44,525 nucleotides of DNA from the NCBI GenBank assembly GCA_021325655.1, contig JAJPGT010000107.1, positions 1-44,525 of the forward strand, written 5' to 3'. The DNA comes from Pseudomonadota bacterium (GTDB taxonomy: Bacteria > Chloroflexota > UBA6077 > JAJPGT01). The position numbers and the translations under genes were made by a program. Shown in pieces: positions 1 through 7,146 of the stretch (the stretch's first letter is position 1; each line of letters starts with the position of its first letter). A model generated the notes under the pieces. It ran no database searches. It was not told the origin of the DNA and saw only the letters and a list, made by a program, of their open reading frames with translations.

Positions 1-183
1 AGCCTGGGCCACCACGATCAGCACGCTCAGCCCCAGCAGCAGCACCACCATCGGCAGCAGCCACCACAGCTTGCGCGCCCAGAAAAACCCCAGCACCTCC
101 CCCAGCATCCCGGCGCGTCGCCCCGCCTTGCGTAGCACCCCGGCCTTCTGCCGCCGCCGGGCTACGCTCTTGTCTGTCACCAT
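1..183 (-). CDS. DUF5989 membrane microprotein (partial, runs off left edge)
   Basis: The minus-strand reading frame opens with ATG at 183 behind a clear AGGAGA ribosome site and stays open for 61 codons to the window edge. It has a basic N-terminus (ARRRQKAG, LRKAGRRAG), then MLGEVLGFFWARKLWWLLP and a hydrophobic stretch (MVVLLLGLSVLIVVAQA), so it is a one-helix membrane protein. The WARKLWW-P pattern followed by one helix matches DUF5989, a family of about 50-60 residues often found beside carbamoyltransferase and SxtJ-like genes. Function is unknown. It is probably almost complete. The nearest carbamoyltransferase here is 21 kb away, so the usual partners may lie left of the window. Confidence 0.7.
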   Translation of the reverse strand, partial: MVTDKSVARRRQKAGVLRKAGRRAGMLGEVLGFFWARKLWWLLPMVVLLLGLSVLIVVAQA

Positions 184-595
184 CCCGCGTTCTCCTTTCC
201 CTGGACGTCGCTTCCTGCGAGCTGAAGGGCGCGCCGACCTGTGCGGCGCGCCACCCACGCCCTGTGGCGCGATTCTAGCCGGGTCGCGCGATACCTCGGT
301 GAAACCAGGGGCCAGCGCCGCTCTAAAGCACGCGGGCATCCCTCCCTACGGCGCAGGCGGCAGCCCACGGCACGATCGGGGCGAGATACTCCCATTGCCG
401 AAGAGCGGCAATGGCCCGCCTCCCGCTCCCAGGGGCCGCGGCTCTCGAAGCGGCGCGCTCGCGGGCTGGGCTCGGGTACCCGCACTCCCGCGCGCGGGAA
501 GCCCGAAGCCGCTGGCTCTTGACAGGCGGCCTGAGCCGACAGAAACTGGCAGGCGAGGCGGGTGCGAGCCTGCAACGAGAACGAGGAGGTTCGCT
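184..595. promoter_or_regulatory. Divergent intergenic region with a 9-bp hairpin
   Basis: These 412 bases separate the divergent DUF5989 and Asp-box genes. Positions 392-400 and 406-414 form a perfect 9-bp stem (CCATTGCCG / CGGCAATGG) with loop aagag. A TTGACA at 519-524 could be a -35 box for the downstream gene, but no good -10 lies 16-18 nt further on. Overlapping open frames here look like GC-driven chance frames. I see no RNA gene. Confidence 0.4.
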
Positions 596-2095
596 GTGCG
601 ACGCATTGTGGCAGCGCTTGTCTCCGCGGTCACCGCGCTTAGCACCCTCGGGCTCCTGGTTGCGACGGCCGGTGGCCTGATTGTGGCCCCAGTGACGGTG
701 GTCCCCGACCACCCCTTCGCCAGTTGCGATATCTCGAGCCAGGACACCGAGGGGGGCACTAACTACCTGAACGCCGAGGTGGAGCCCTGGGTCGCCGTGA
801 ATCCGACCAACCCGCGGAACATCATTGCGGTCTTCCAGCAGGACCGCTGGTCCAACGGCGGGGCGCGCGGGCTCGTGGCGGCCGCTACCCACAACGGAGG
901 CGCCAGTTGGAGCACCTCGTGGGCGCACTTCACCACCTGCTCCGGCGGCACGGTGGCCAACGGGGGCAACTACGATCGTGCCTCCGACCCCTGGGTGACG
1001 TTCTCACCAAACGGCGATGCCTACCAGATCGCGATCAACTTTGATCTCGGCCCGGTGGGCTTTGGGTCGGTCAGCGCAGTCACGGTGAGCAAGTCGACCA
1101 ACGGCGGGGACAGTTGGAGTGAGCCGGTCACGCTCATCAAGGACACCTCGCCCAACGCGCTCAACGACAAGGAGTCCATCACCGCCGACCCGGGCAACGC
1201 CAATTACGTCTACGCGGTCTGGGACCGCCTGGTGTCGCCTACCGTGCAGGCCAACCCACACGGGTTCGAGCACGCGTTGGGTTATCGGGGCCCGACCTGG
1301 TTCTCCCGGACCACCGACGGCGGCCGGAGCTGGGAGCCGGCCCGGATTATCTACGACCCGGGAGAGATCAACCAGACTATCGCCAACCAGATCGTGGTGC
1401 TGCCAGACGGCACCCTGGTAGACGTGATGGATCTGATCTTCAACTTCAAGAACGCCCACCAGGCACGGGGCTTCAACATCGCGGTGATGCGCTCGACCGA
1501 CAAGGGCCTCACCTGGTCCAAGCCGATCATCATCAGCAAGCAGCAGGATGCTCCGGTGTCGGACCCGACTACCGGAGCGCCGGTCCGAACCGGGGACATC
1601 ATCCCGAACATCGCGGTTGACCGGACCACCGGCAACCTGTACGTCGTCTGGCAGGACGGTCGCTTCAGCAGCGACGGCCACGCCGGGATCGCTTTCTCGA
1701 AGTCGACTGACGGTGGGCTGACCTGGTCCGCCCCGGTGCAGATTAACACGGTCCCCAGCACGCAAGCGTTCACCCCTTCGGTGGCTGTAGCGGCCGACGG
1801 CACGATCGGGGTGACGTACTACGACTTCCGCAACGATACCAGCAGCCCGCCGCTCACCACCGACTACTGGATCGTGCATTCCCACGACGGCGGGGCGACC
1901 TGGACGGAGGACCACGTCGCCGGCCCGTTCGACATGACCAACGCCCCCGTCGCACGCGGATACTTCGTCGGCGACTACGAGGGGCTGGCGTCGATCGGAC
2001 GCAGCTTTGTCCCGCTGTTTATCCAGACCACCAGCAGCTCGTCGAATATGACCGACCCGTTCTTCACGATCGCCTCGCCGAGCGCCAGGCGCTAG
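596..2095 (+). CDS. Secreted Asp-box (BNR/sialidase-like) beta-propeller protein
   Basis: I place the start at GTG 596, a few bases after a GAGGAGG ribosome site, giving 499 residues. The open frame extends further upstream, but that part looks like non-protein sequence. Residues about 5-30 (IVAALVSAVTALSTLGLLVA) form a signal peptide. The mature part carries at least six Asp-box motifs (NGGASW, TNGGDSW, TDGGRSW, TDKGLTW, TDGGLTW, HDGGATW), the hallmark of sialidase-type beta-propellers. Asp-boxes alone do not show sialidase activity: I do not see the arginine triad clearly, so the substrate is unknown. It is probably an extracellular or surface protein. It is monocistronic and followed by a GC-rich hairpin. 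Confidence 0.8.
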   Translation: MRRIVAALVSAVTALSTLGLLVATAGGLIVAPVTVVPDHPFASCDISSQDTEGGTNYLNAEVEPWVAVNPTNPRNIIAVFQQDRWSNGGARGLVAAATHNGGASWSTSWAHFTTCSGGTVANGGNYDRASDPWVTFSPNGDAYQIAINFDLGPVGFGSVSAVTVSKSTNGGDSWSEPVTLIKDTSPNALNDKESITADPGNANYVYAVWDRLVSPTVQANPHGFEHALGYRGPTWFSRTTDGGRSWEPARIIYDPGEINQTIANQIVVLPDGTLVDVMDLIFNFKNAHQARGFNIAVMRSTDKGLTWSKPIIISKQQDAPVSDPTTGAPVRTGDIIPNIAVDRTTGNLYVVWQDGRFSSDGHAGIAFSKSTDGGLTWSAPVQINTVPSTQAFTPSVAVAADGTIGVTYYDFRNDTSSPPLTTDYWIVHSHDGGATWTEDHVAGPFDMTNAPVARGYFVGDYEGLASIGRSFVPLFIQTTSSSSNMTDPFFTIASPSARR

Positions 2096-2116
2096 CCCGC
2101 ACCGGGTCCCCGCCGC

Positions 2117-2141
2117 GGGGCCGGGCCACACACCCGGCCCC
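2117..2141 (+). terminator. GC hairpin after the Asp-box gene
   Basis: A perfect 9-bp stem (GGGGCCGGG / CCCGGCCCC, loop ccacaca) lies 21 nt after the stop codon. There is no T-tract, as for most gene-end hairpins in this window. It is a probable terminator or mRNA 3'-end stabiliser. Confidence 0.5.
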
Positions 2142-2213
2142 ACTCCCTCGGGCGCACCAGGCGGGCCGGATGAGATGACACACCCTGGGCAGAGCAGGCT
2201 GACCAAACACAAC

Positions 2214-2239
2214 GGGACCGAGGGAAACCCCTCGGTCCC
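2214..2239. repeat. Perfect 11-bp inverted repeat
   Basis: GGGACCGAGGG (2214-2224) and CCCTCGGTCCC (2229-2239) pair perfectly across an aaac loop. It lies in gene-free sequence, about 120 nt after the Asp-box gene, with no T-run on either side. It could be a second terminator for that gene or part of a structured RNA. Confidence 0.45.
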
Positions 2240-2364
2240 GACTCATATCCACCGTTCAACGCGCTTCCAACGTGCTCCTAGTCCCCGCCTGGTCCCACCG
2301 GGACCACACCCCCTGCTCACTCGAGCGGGCTCTCCGGGCGGTACAGGAGCGGTTGGCTGCCCCA

Positions 2365-2381
2365 GCTCCGCACAACGGAGC
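2365..2381 (-). terminator. Short hairpin just after the 18-residue small ORF
   Basis: GCTCCG (2365-2370) and CGGAGC (2376-2381) pair across cacaa. On the minus strand this stem starts 6 nt after the stop of the small ORF at 2388-2444, as expected if that ORF is a short independent transcription unit. The T-tract is missing. Confidence 0.25.
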
Positions 2382-2387
2382 GGGGCA

Positions 2388-2444
2388 TTACCTGTCCACC
2401 TGGAACCTCTCCAGGTCGGCTAGGCTCAGTTTCCGAAGCTGCAT
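2388..2444 (-). CDS. Candidate 18-residue small ORF
   Basis: ATG at 2444 follows an unusually strong GGGGGGAGG ribosome site by 4 nt and encodes MQLRKLSLADLERFQVDR before TAA. Upstream on the same strand (about 2485-2515) is the most AT-rich patch of this neighbourhood, including TTTACTATA, which could serve as a -10 region. A small hairpin follows the stop. The peptide is amphipathic and charged, with no signal peptide. I recognise no family. It may be a real microprotein, a leader peptide, or a chance frame behind a purine-rich run. Confidence 0.25.
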   Translation of the reverse strand: MQLRKLSLADLERFQVDR

Positions 2445-2525
2445 GGCACCTCCCCCCTTCTCAGAGGAGTGGAACCCGTACCCATCGGACCTATAGTAAA
2501 CATAACACGTACACGCCCGACATGC

Positions 2526-2557
2526 AAGCCCCCTGCTGCGCTCCGCGCAGGGGGCTT
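2526..2557 (+). terminator. Rho-independent terminator with a T-run
   Basis: An 11-bp perfect stem (AAGCCCCCTGC, 2526-2536; GCAGGGGGCTT, 2547-2557) runs into TTTTC on the plus strand. It is the most canonical intrinsic terminator in the window. No recognised plus-strand gene lies between 2096 and it, so it terminates either readthrough from the Asp-box gene or an unrecognised transcript in 2142-2525. Confidence 0.6.
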
Positions 2558-2574
2558 TTCGTTGTCCGGAAGTG

Positions 2575-2608
2575 GCAGTCCGCGCCGCCACCAGGCGGCG
2601 CGGACTGC
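2575..2608. repeat. Perfect 15-bp hairpin
   Basis: Positions 2575-2589 and 2594-2608 are exact reverse complements (left arm GCAGTCCGCGCCGCC) with a 4-nt acca loop. It lies only 17 nt after the terminator at 2526-2557, so the two structures are in tandem. No T-run follows. It could be a REP-like element, an end of a former mobile element, or a transcription barrier. Confidence 0.5.
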
Positions 2609-2769
2609 GGGCGGCCGAGCGCCGGTTCGTCCTTGGACTCGGCCTGCCCCAGCCCGCCAACGACGACAAGACCCTGGGCCGCACCGCTCAGGAGCGTGAC
2701 TTTTGCAGAAAAGAGGAGTAGGATTGCTGGCGACACGGCCTTTCAATTCGTCACAAATGGCCTTCATCC

Positions 2770-2799
2770 TTGACTTGGCGATTCTGCCCAGCGTAGGGT
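2770..2799 (+). promoter_or_regulatory. Possible promoter of the zinc-ribbon gene
   Basis: TTGACT at 2770-2775 matches the -35 consensus at five of six positions. TAGGGT at 2794-2799 is a weak -10 at 18-nt spacing. The zinc-ribbon gene begins at 2902. The rest of 2609-2901 shows no gene. Confidence 0.25.
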
Positions 2800-2901
2800 T
2801 CGCGGCGCGTATGGGGCCGCCTGTCCGCGCGGGGCAGGTAGCAGGATGGCTTGGTGGTTGGCTGGCGTGCAGGGCCTGGCGATCGAGCAGGGGGCACAGA
2901 G

Positions 2902-3708
2902 ATGCAGGCGACCAGGGCGGAGCTCATCGACTATTCCGGTGGCTACGTTGTGCTGCGACTGCTGGTGCGGCCGCCGTTGAGAGAGAGCAATGCTGACCCG
3001 GCTGGCTGGGACACCTCCTCCCCGCTGCTGTTCACCTGGGATGCGGACCGGCTGGAGCGGGGCGAGTGGGTGCTCCATATCCTCGAGGTGCTCAACATTG
3101 CCGCGCTTCAGCCCCGGCACCTCGCAGCGCTCGGGCAGCTCAACCTGCCTCGGCTCGACTGTTATGAGCTGGAGCTGTTCGACGTCAGCGTGGCAGACGC
3201 ACTCCGCTGGGCTCAGCGCCAATACCAGGCGCTCCCGGTCGCCGATTGGCGCGAGGAGTGGCGGCGGCCAGGCCTGCCGACGCAGTGCCCCCGCTGTGAC
3301 AGCGAGCGAATCGTCCCGATTGTCTACGGGCTGCCGCTGCCCAGGATGTATGCGGCCTCGCTGAAAAACGTCATCCGCCTCGGCGGCTGTGATGTCTCCC
3401 CGTCCAGCCCGATCTGGACCTGCCTGCGCTGCGAGCTGAGCGGTGGTGTGCTGGTGCCGGAGGCGGTCTGGGAGCACTGGCTAGAGCAGAACGGGCCGCG
3501 GTTCTGTCCCCGCTGTGAATCGCCATGCCTGGTGCGTGTGCTTTACGGCGCGGCCGCGGAGTCGCCCGTCGCCTCCGTCGCGCTGGGACAGGGGATGGCG
3601 TTCTGGACCGACGAGGCACCCACGCCCGGCGCGCCAGCCTGGCACTGCCAGGCCTGTGGATTCGAAACCGGCTTGGAGCTGCCCAGGGCAGCGCCCTCCT
3701 CCGGCTAG
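2902..3708 (+). CDS. Protein with two tandem CPRC zinc-ribbon modules
   Basis: ATG 2902 follows a GGGGGCACAGAG purine run and gives 268 residues. The N-terminal half (about 1-125) has no motif I recognise. The C-terminal half holds two related modules. The first is QCPRCDSERIVPIVYGLPLP, ending SPIWTCLRCELSG. The second is FCPRCESPCLVRVLYG, ending APAWHCQACGFETG. Each has a CxxC pair, a YG turn, a W residue and a closing CxxC, so each should bind one zinc. A single such module, often with LGGC before the closing part, is common in small hypothetical bacterial proteins; here it appears duplicated. Function is unknown. Nothing nearby suggests a pathway. Confidence 0.75.
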   Translation: MQATRAELIDYSGGYVVLRLLVRPPLRESNADPAGWDTSSPLLFTWDADRLERGEWVLHILEVLNIAALQPRHLAALGQLNLPRLDCYELELFDVSVADALRWAQRQYQALPVADWREEWRRPGLPTQCPRCDSERIVPIVYGLPLPRMYAASLKNVIRLGGCDVSPSSPIWTCLRCELSGGVLVPEAVWEHWLEQNGPRFCPRCESPCLVRVLYGAAAESPVASVALGQGMAFWTDEAPTPGAPAWHCQACGFETGLELPRAAPSSG

Positions 3709-3875
3709 CGCCACCCGGTCCTCCTCACGCCCTGGGCGCGCTTGGCTGCGCCGTGACGGGATGGTGGCCAGGCCGGCTCGCGTGTCCTCTCGTCCAGACG
3801 CCCCTCGCCTGTAACGTTCGCCCGCGGCGTGGGACTGGAGCGGTAGGCCAAGGCATGGCAAAGGAGACGCGGGCG

Positions 3876-5099
3876 ATGGACATCCGAATGTACGGAACGG
3901 CGTGGTGCTCCGACTGCAAGCGGGCCAAGAAGTTCTTTGGCGAGCACCTCGTGCCCTACGAGTTCGTCGATGTGGACGAGAACCCCGAGGGGCTGCGGAT
4001 CGTGGAGGAGGCCAATCGGGGCAAGCGGATCATCCCGACCATCTTCTTCCCAGATGGCTCGGTGCTGGTCGAGCCATCCAACGCCGAGCTGGCGGCTCGG
4101 CTGGGGCTGCAGACGCGTGCCCGGAACCGCTTCTACGATGTGGTGATCGTCGGTGGCGGGCCGACTGGGCTGACCGCGGCACTGTATGCCGCCCGGGAGG
4201 GGATCGAGACGCTGGTGATCGAGCGTGGCGGGCTGGGGGGCCAGGCGGGCATTACCGAGCGGCTGGACAACTACCCAGGTTTTCCGGAAGGGGTGAGCGG
4301 CGCGGAGTTCGCTGATCGGCTCGTCGCGCAGTGTCGCCGCTTCGGCGTCGAGCTGCTGTCGGCCTCCGAGGTGCTGGCTGTTGGCACCGCCGGCCAGTAC
4401 CGAACTGTCCGGCTCGCCAGCGGGGAGGAGGTTCGGGCCCACGCCGTCCTGCTCGCTCCCGGCTCCACCTATCGCCGCCTCAGCGTCCCGGGCGAGGCGG
4501 ACTTCATCGGCGCAGGCGTCCACTTCTGCGCTACTTGTGACGGGCCGTTCTACCGCGGCCAGGACGTGCTGGTGATCGGCGGTGGCAACAGCGCGACCGA
4601 GGAGGCGATCTTTCTGGCTCGGTTCGCCCGCCGGGTCACGATCCTGGCCCGGGGCCCGCGGCTCACCGCGAGCCGGGTGGCGCAGGACAAGGTGCTGAGC
4701 CATCCCCAGATCGCCGTGCGCTACCAGACCGCCGTCAAGGAGTTCCGCGGGGACGGGAAGCTGCGCAACGTGCTGCTGCAGGACCTGGCCACTGGCGCCG
4801 AGGAGGAGGTGCCCGCGGCGGGCGTATTCGTCTTCATTGGGCTGCGCCCGAACACCGCCTTCCTGGAAGGCGTGGTCGAGCTCAACGCCGCCGGCTTCAT
4901 CGTCACCGGGCCGACGCTGGAGACCAGCGTGCCGGGCATCTTCGCCGCTGGCGATGCCCGAGCCGGGAGCACCAAGCAGCTCGTGAGCGCCGCGGGGGAA
5001 GGGGCAACGGCGGCGCTGATGATTCGGCAGTATCTCCAGGCGATCCACGAAGCGCCGTCTGCCGCGGAGATCGAGCACGAGATGGCGGCCGCGGGGTAG
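3876..5099 (+). CDS. Glutaredoxin-thioredoxin reductase fusion
   Basis: I choose ATG 3876, which sits 9 nt after AAAGGAG and opens directly on the glutaredoxin fold; ATG 3855 is an alternative. The protein has 407 residues. Residues 1-80 are a mycoredoxin-like glutaredoxin with active site C11-S-D-C14 and a conserved IIPTIFFPDGS segment. Residues about 86-400 are a thioredoxin-reductase-type flavoprotein: FAD motif GGGPTG (93-98), redox pair CATC (218-221), NADPH motif GGGNSA (235-240) and a C-terminal FAD contact GIFAAGDAR. The likely role is NAD(P)H-driven disulfide reduction, with the fused domain either accepting electrons or delivering reductant to a low-molecular-weight thiol or protein. 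It is a cytosolic protein. A strong hairpin overlaps the stop codon. Confidence 0.85.
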   Translation: MDIRMYGTAWCSDCKRAKKFFGEHLVPYEFVDVDENPEGLRIVEEANRGKRIIPTIFFPDGSVLVEPSNAELAARLGLQTRARNRFYDVVIVGGGPTGLTAALYAAREGIETLVIERGGLGGQAGITERLDNYPGFPEGVSGAEFADRLVAQCRRFGVELLSASEVLAVGTAGQYRTVRLASGEEVRAHAVLLAPGSTYRRLSVPGEADFIGAGVHFCATCDGPFYRGQDVLVIGGGNSATEEAIFLARFARRVTILARGPRLTASRVAQDKVLSHPQIAVRYQTAVKEFRGDGKLRNVLLQDLATGAEEEVPAAGVFVFIGLRPNTAFLEGVVELNAAGFIVTGPTLETSVPGIFAAGDARAGSTKQLVSAAGEGATAALMIRQYLQAIHEAPSAAEIEHEMAAAG

Positions 5100-5111
5100 C
5101 CCCGCGGCCGC
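5085..5111 (+). terminator. 12-bp GC hairpin over the stop codon
   Basis: GCGGCCGCGGGG (5085-5096) and CCCCGCGGCCGC (5100-5111) pair perfectly, with the TAG stop codon as the 3-nt loop. A competing 16-bp palindrome covers 5100-5115. It lies between convergent genes, so it may act in both directions. No T-tract follows. Confidence 0.5.
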
Positions 5112-5232
5112 GGGGAGGAGCTCGTTCGCCTCCGCGTGAGCGACAAGCGGAAGGCTCAGGCTCCTCCCTACGGCGATGGCTCCTCTACTGCACGGATGCG
5201 CCAGGCAGCCGATGCCGCCTGACTGCGCCTCG

Positions 5233-6045
5233 CTAGGTGCCGGGCTTGATGGCGGCGGTCCAGATCTCCAGGTCTTGCGGGCAGATGTGGCCCTGCTCGA
5301 CTCGGGCGTCCTGGTAGCCCCACTGCTCCACGTCGATCAGATACTGTGCCCGGGATAGCAGCGTTCCCTGGCAGATGCGCTCGCGCGGTGGTGAGGTCTG
5401 CTGCTCCGCCAGGAGCCGGTTGGTGAGCTCGGCCATCACCTGGAGCGGGATCTTGTTCCGCTCGCTCGGGTAGATCAGGCCGAACAGCACCAGGTGGGCC
5501 AGGAGCACACGCCAGTAGGGCCCGTAGCGGCGGAGCAGCCGCTCCCAGTCGAGCTGTTCCGCGTAGGCGTGCAGCAGGTGGGCGACGTCGGCGCCGTCGA
5601 ACCGCTCGCGCTCCATGATGAAGCCCTTGGACCAGATCATCTCTTCTACCGGACAGAGCTTCACCCGCAACCCCAGCACGTCACCTTCAGTTGCGTGGGC
5701 GAACCACTCGTCGTCGACCTCCGCCACCCCGTTGCCCGAGCCGTAGATGACGTCGATATAGCGGTCGCCGCAATGCGCCTTCGCCAGCCAGTGGGGAAAC
5801 GGCGTCTCCGTCGTGTAGCCGGCGGCTTCCAGCGCCGCCAGGATCGGCTCGCGGTCGCGGCGATGGATGAAGACGTCGAAGTCCTTTGTGTCGCGCTGGA
5901 TCCCCGTAGCCTGGGCGAACGCGAACGCGCCCCCGACCATGAAGGGGACACCCGTGTCGAGCAGGGTCTGGAGCGCATGCCGATAGAAGGTGAAAGCGTC
6001 TGGATCCAAGCTGTCCTGTCCAGAAACGGCCGCGGTTGAGAGCAT
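5233..6045 (-). CDS. Nucleotidyltransferase-fold protein
   Basis: I place the start at ATG 6045, after GGGGAACGAGG; an in-frame TTG at 6075 is a weaker choice. The product is 270 residues. PFMVGGAFAFAQATGIQRDTKDFDVFI has the GG and DxD arrangement of minimal nucleotidyltransferase domains, and a later acidic position occurs in YIDVIYGSGN. The second half (from about residue 130) is helical and similar to the C-terminal part of uncharacterised bacterial members of this superfamily. The substrate is unknown; antibiotic adenylation, tRNA modification and toxin-type roles all occur in the superfamily. No antitoxin-like partner is adjacent. It converges on the TrxR fusion and diverges from the phosphoesterase gene. 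Confidence 0.65.
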   Translation of the reverse strand: MLSTAAVSGQDSLDPDAFTFYRHALQTLLDTGVPFMVGGAFAFAQATGIQRDTKDFDVFIHRRDREPILAALEAAGYTTETPFPHWLAKAHCGDRYIDVIYGSGNGVAEVDDEWFAHATEGDVLGLRVKLCPVEEMIWSKGFIMERERFDGADVAHLLHAYAEQLDWERLLRRYGPYWRVLLAHLVLFGLIYPSERNKIPLQVMAELTNRLLAEQQTSPPRERICQGTLLSRAQYLIDVEQWGYQDARVEQGHICPQDLEIWTAAIKPGT

Positions 6046-6086
6046 CCTCGTTCCCCGAACGCCTCCGGCTCGCAAGCCGGGCGAGG

Positions 6087-6116
6087 GGCGGGGACGGCAG
6101 CGCTGCCGTCCCCGCC
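6087..6116. repeat. 30-bp perfect palindrome between divergent genes
   Basis: The arms 6087-6101 (GGCGGGGACGGCAGC) and 6102-6116 are exact reverse complements with no spacer. It lies 42 nt before the nucleotidyltransferase start and 190 nt before the phosphoesterase start, where both promoters should be. A smaller inverted repeat (CCGGCT / AGCCGG) lies just to its left near 6064-6080. It may be an operator for a dimeric regulator or a cruciform-forming element. Confidence 0.55.
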
Positions 6117-6306
6117 GCGTGTATCCTCTTTACGGTGTACCGCAAGGCGTAGGGGAAGCATCGCACATCGCGTGCCGCGCCCATTGGGTACGCAGCTTGC
6201 CGGGCACCGGGCGAACGCCGCGCGGAGCTCCCGGAGAGCGCGGGACGCGCTCGGCATCGCTGGCTGCGAGAGCGGTGCGCGGCAGGCGCGACTGGCAGGA
6301 GGATTG

Positions 6307-7101
6307 ATGGCCATCCAACAGCAGACGGTGCGCGTCGCTGCGGTCGGCGACATTCACTGCACCCGCACCTCGCAAGGAATGCTCCAGCCGCTATTCGCTC
6401 ATATCGCTCAGCACGCGGACGTGCTGGTGCTCTGTGGCGACCTGACCGATTATGGCCTGCCCGAGGAGGCACAGATCCTGGTGCAGGAGCTGTCGGGAGC
6501 AAAGCTGCCCATCTTGGCCGTTCTGGGGAACCACGACCACGAAGCGGGCAAGCCGGCCGAGGTCAAGCAGATTCTGTGCGACGGCGGAGTAACCGTGCTG
6601 GACGGCGACAGCACCGAGGTACACGGCATTGGCTTTACTGGCGTCAAGGGGTTCGCCGGCGGCTTCGGCCCGCGCATGCTGGAGCCCTGGGGCGAGCTGA
6701 CCATCAAGCACTTCGTGCAGGAAGCGCTCAACGAGGCACTGAAGCTGGAATCCGGCCTGGCTCGGCTCCGCCCGGCGCAGCGGATCGTGATCTTACACTA
6801 TTCACCGATCCAGGCGACTGTCGAGGGTGAGCCGCGGGAGATCTTCCCGTTCCTGGGCTCCAGCCGGCTGGAGGAGCCGCTGACGCGCTACCCGGTGACG
6901 GCCGTGCTGCACGGCCACGCCCACCACGGGACGCCGGAGGGGCGCACCAGCAACGGCGTGCCCGTGTACAACGTGGCGCTACCCCTGTTGAAGCGCGCCT
7001 ACCCTGACCGGCCGCCCTATCGCATACTGGAGATGCCGGTGGAGCCAGCGGAGCCGGGGGCGGCGGTCATGCCGGAGCCGGCGGTCGGCGCCTCCGCGTA
7101 G
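6307..7101 (+). CDS. Calcineurin-like metallophosphoesterase
   Basis: ATG 6307 follows an ideal GCAGGAGG ribosome site; the product is 264 residues. The dimetal phosphoesterase motifs occur in order: GDIH (D15, H17), GDLTD (D45), GNHDH (N75, H76), ILHYSP, and HGHAHHG near residue 205. It should hydrolyse a phosphomono- or diester with two divalent metals in the cytosol; no signal peptide is present. The compact size resembles YfcE-like or archaeal-type phosphodiesterases, but the substrate cannot be told from sequence. The class V aminotransferase follows 45 nt downstream, separated by an 8-bp hairpin. Confidence 0.85.
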   Translation: MAIQQQTVRVAAVGDIHCTRTSQGMLQPLFAHIAQHADVLVLCGDLTDYGLPEEAQILVQELSGAKLPILAVLGNHDHEAGKPAEVKQILCDGGVTVLDGDSTEVHGIGFTGVKGFAGGFGPRMLEPWGELTIKHFVQEALNEALKLESGLARLRPAQRIVILHYSPIQATVEGEPREIFPFLGSSRLEEPLTRYPVTAVLHGHAHHGTPEGRTSNGVPVYNVALPLLKRAYPDRPPYRILEMPVEPAEPGAAVMPEPAVGASA

Positions 7102-7111
7102 CCCAAGGCAC

Positions 7112-7134
7112 GTCGCGCCCCAGGCCGGCGCGAC
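7112..7134 (+). terminator. Hairpin between phosphoesterase and aminotransferase genes
   Basis: GTCGCGCC (7112-7119) and GGCGCGAC (7127-7134) pair across ccaggcc. The stem ends only a few bases before the AAGGAAG ribosome site of the next gene. It could be a weak terminator, an attenuator, or a structure limiting coupling between the two genes. Confidence 0.35.
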
Positions 7135-7146
7135 TCCAAGGAAGCG

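Noticed and set aside
519..524. TTGACA as promoter of the Asp-box gene
   Set aside because: No acceptable -10 hexamer lies at 16-18 nt; kept only as a remark in the intergenic entry.
71..595. N-terminal extension of the Asp-box protein frame
   Set aside because: Translated sequence is Arg/Pro-rich without a signal peptide, and a strong ribosome site plus signal peptide begin at GTG 596.
2463..2478. T-box-like sequence (GGAGTGGAACCCGT)
   Set aside because: It matches only the centre of the T-box consensus. The terminator that follows does not overlap it as required, and no aminoacyl-tRNA synthetase or amino-acid gene is downstream.
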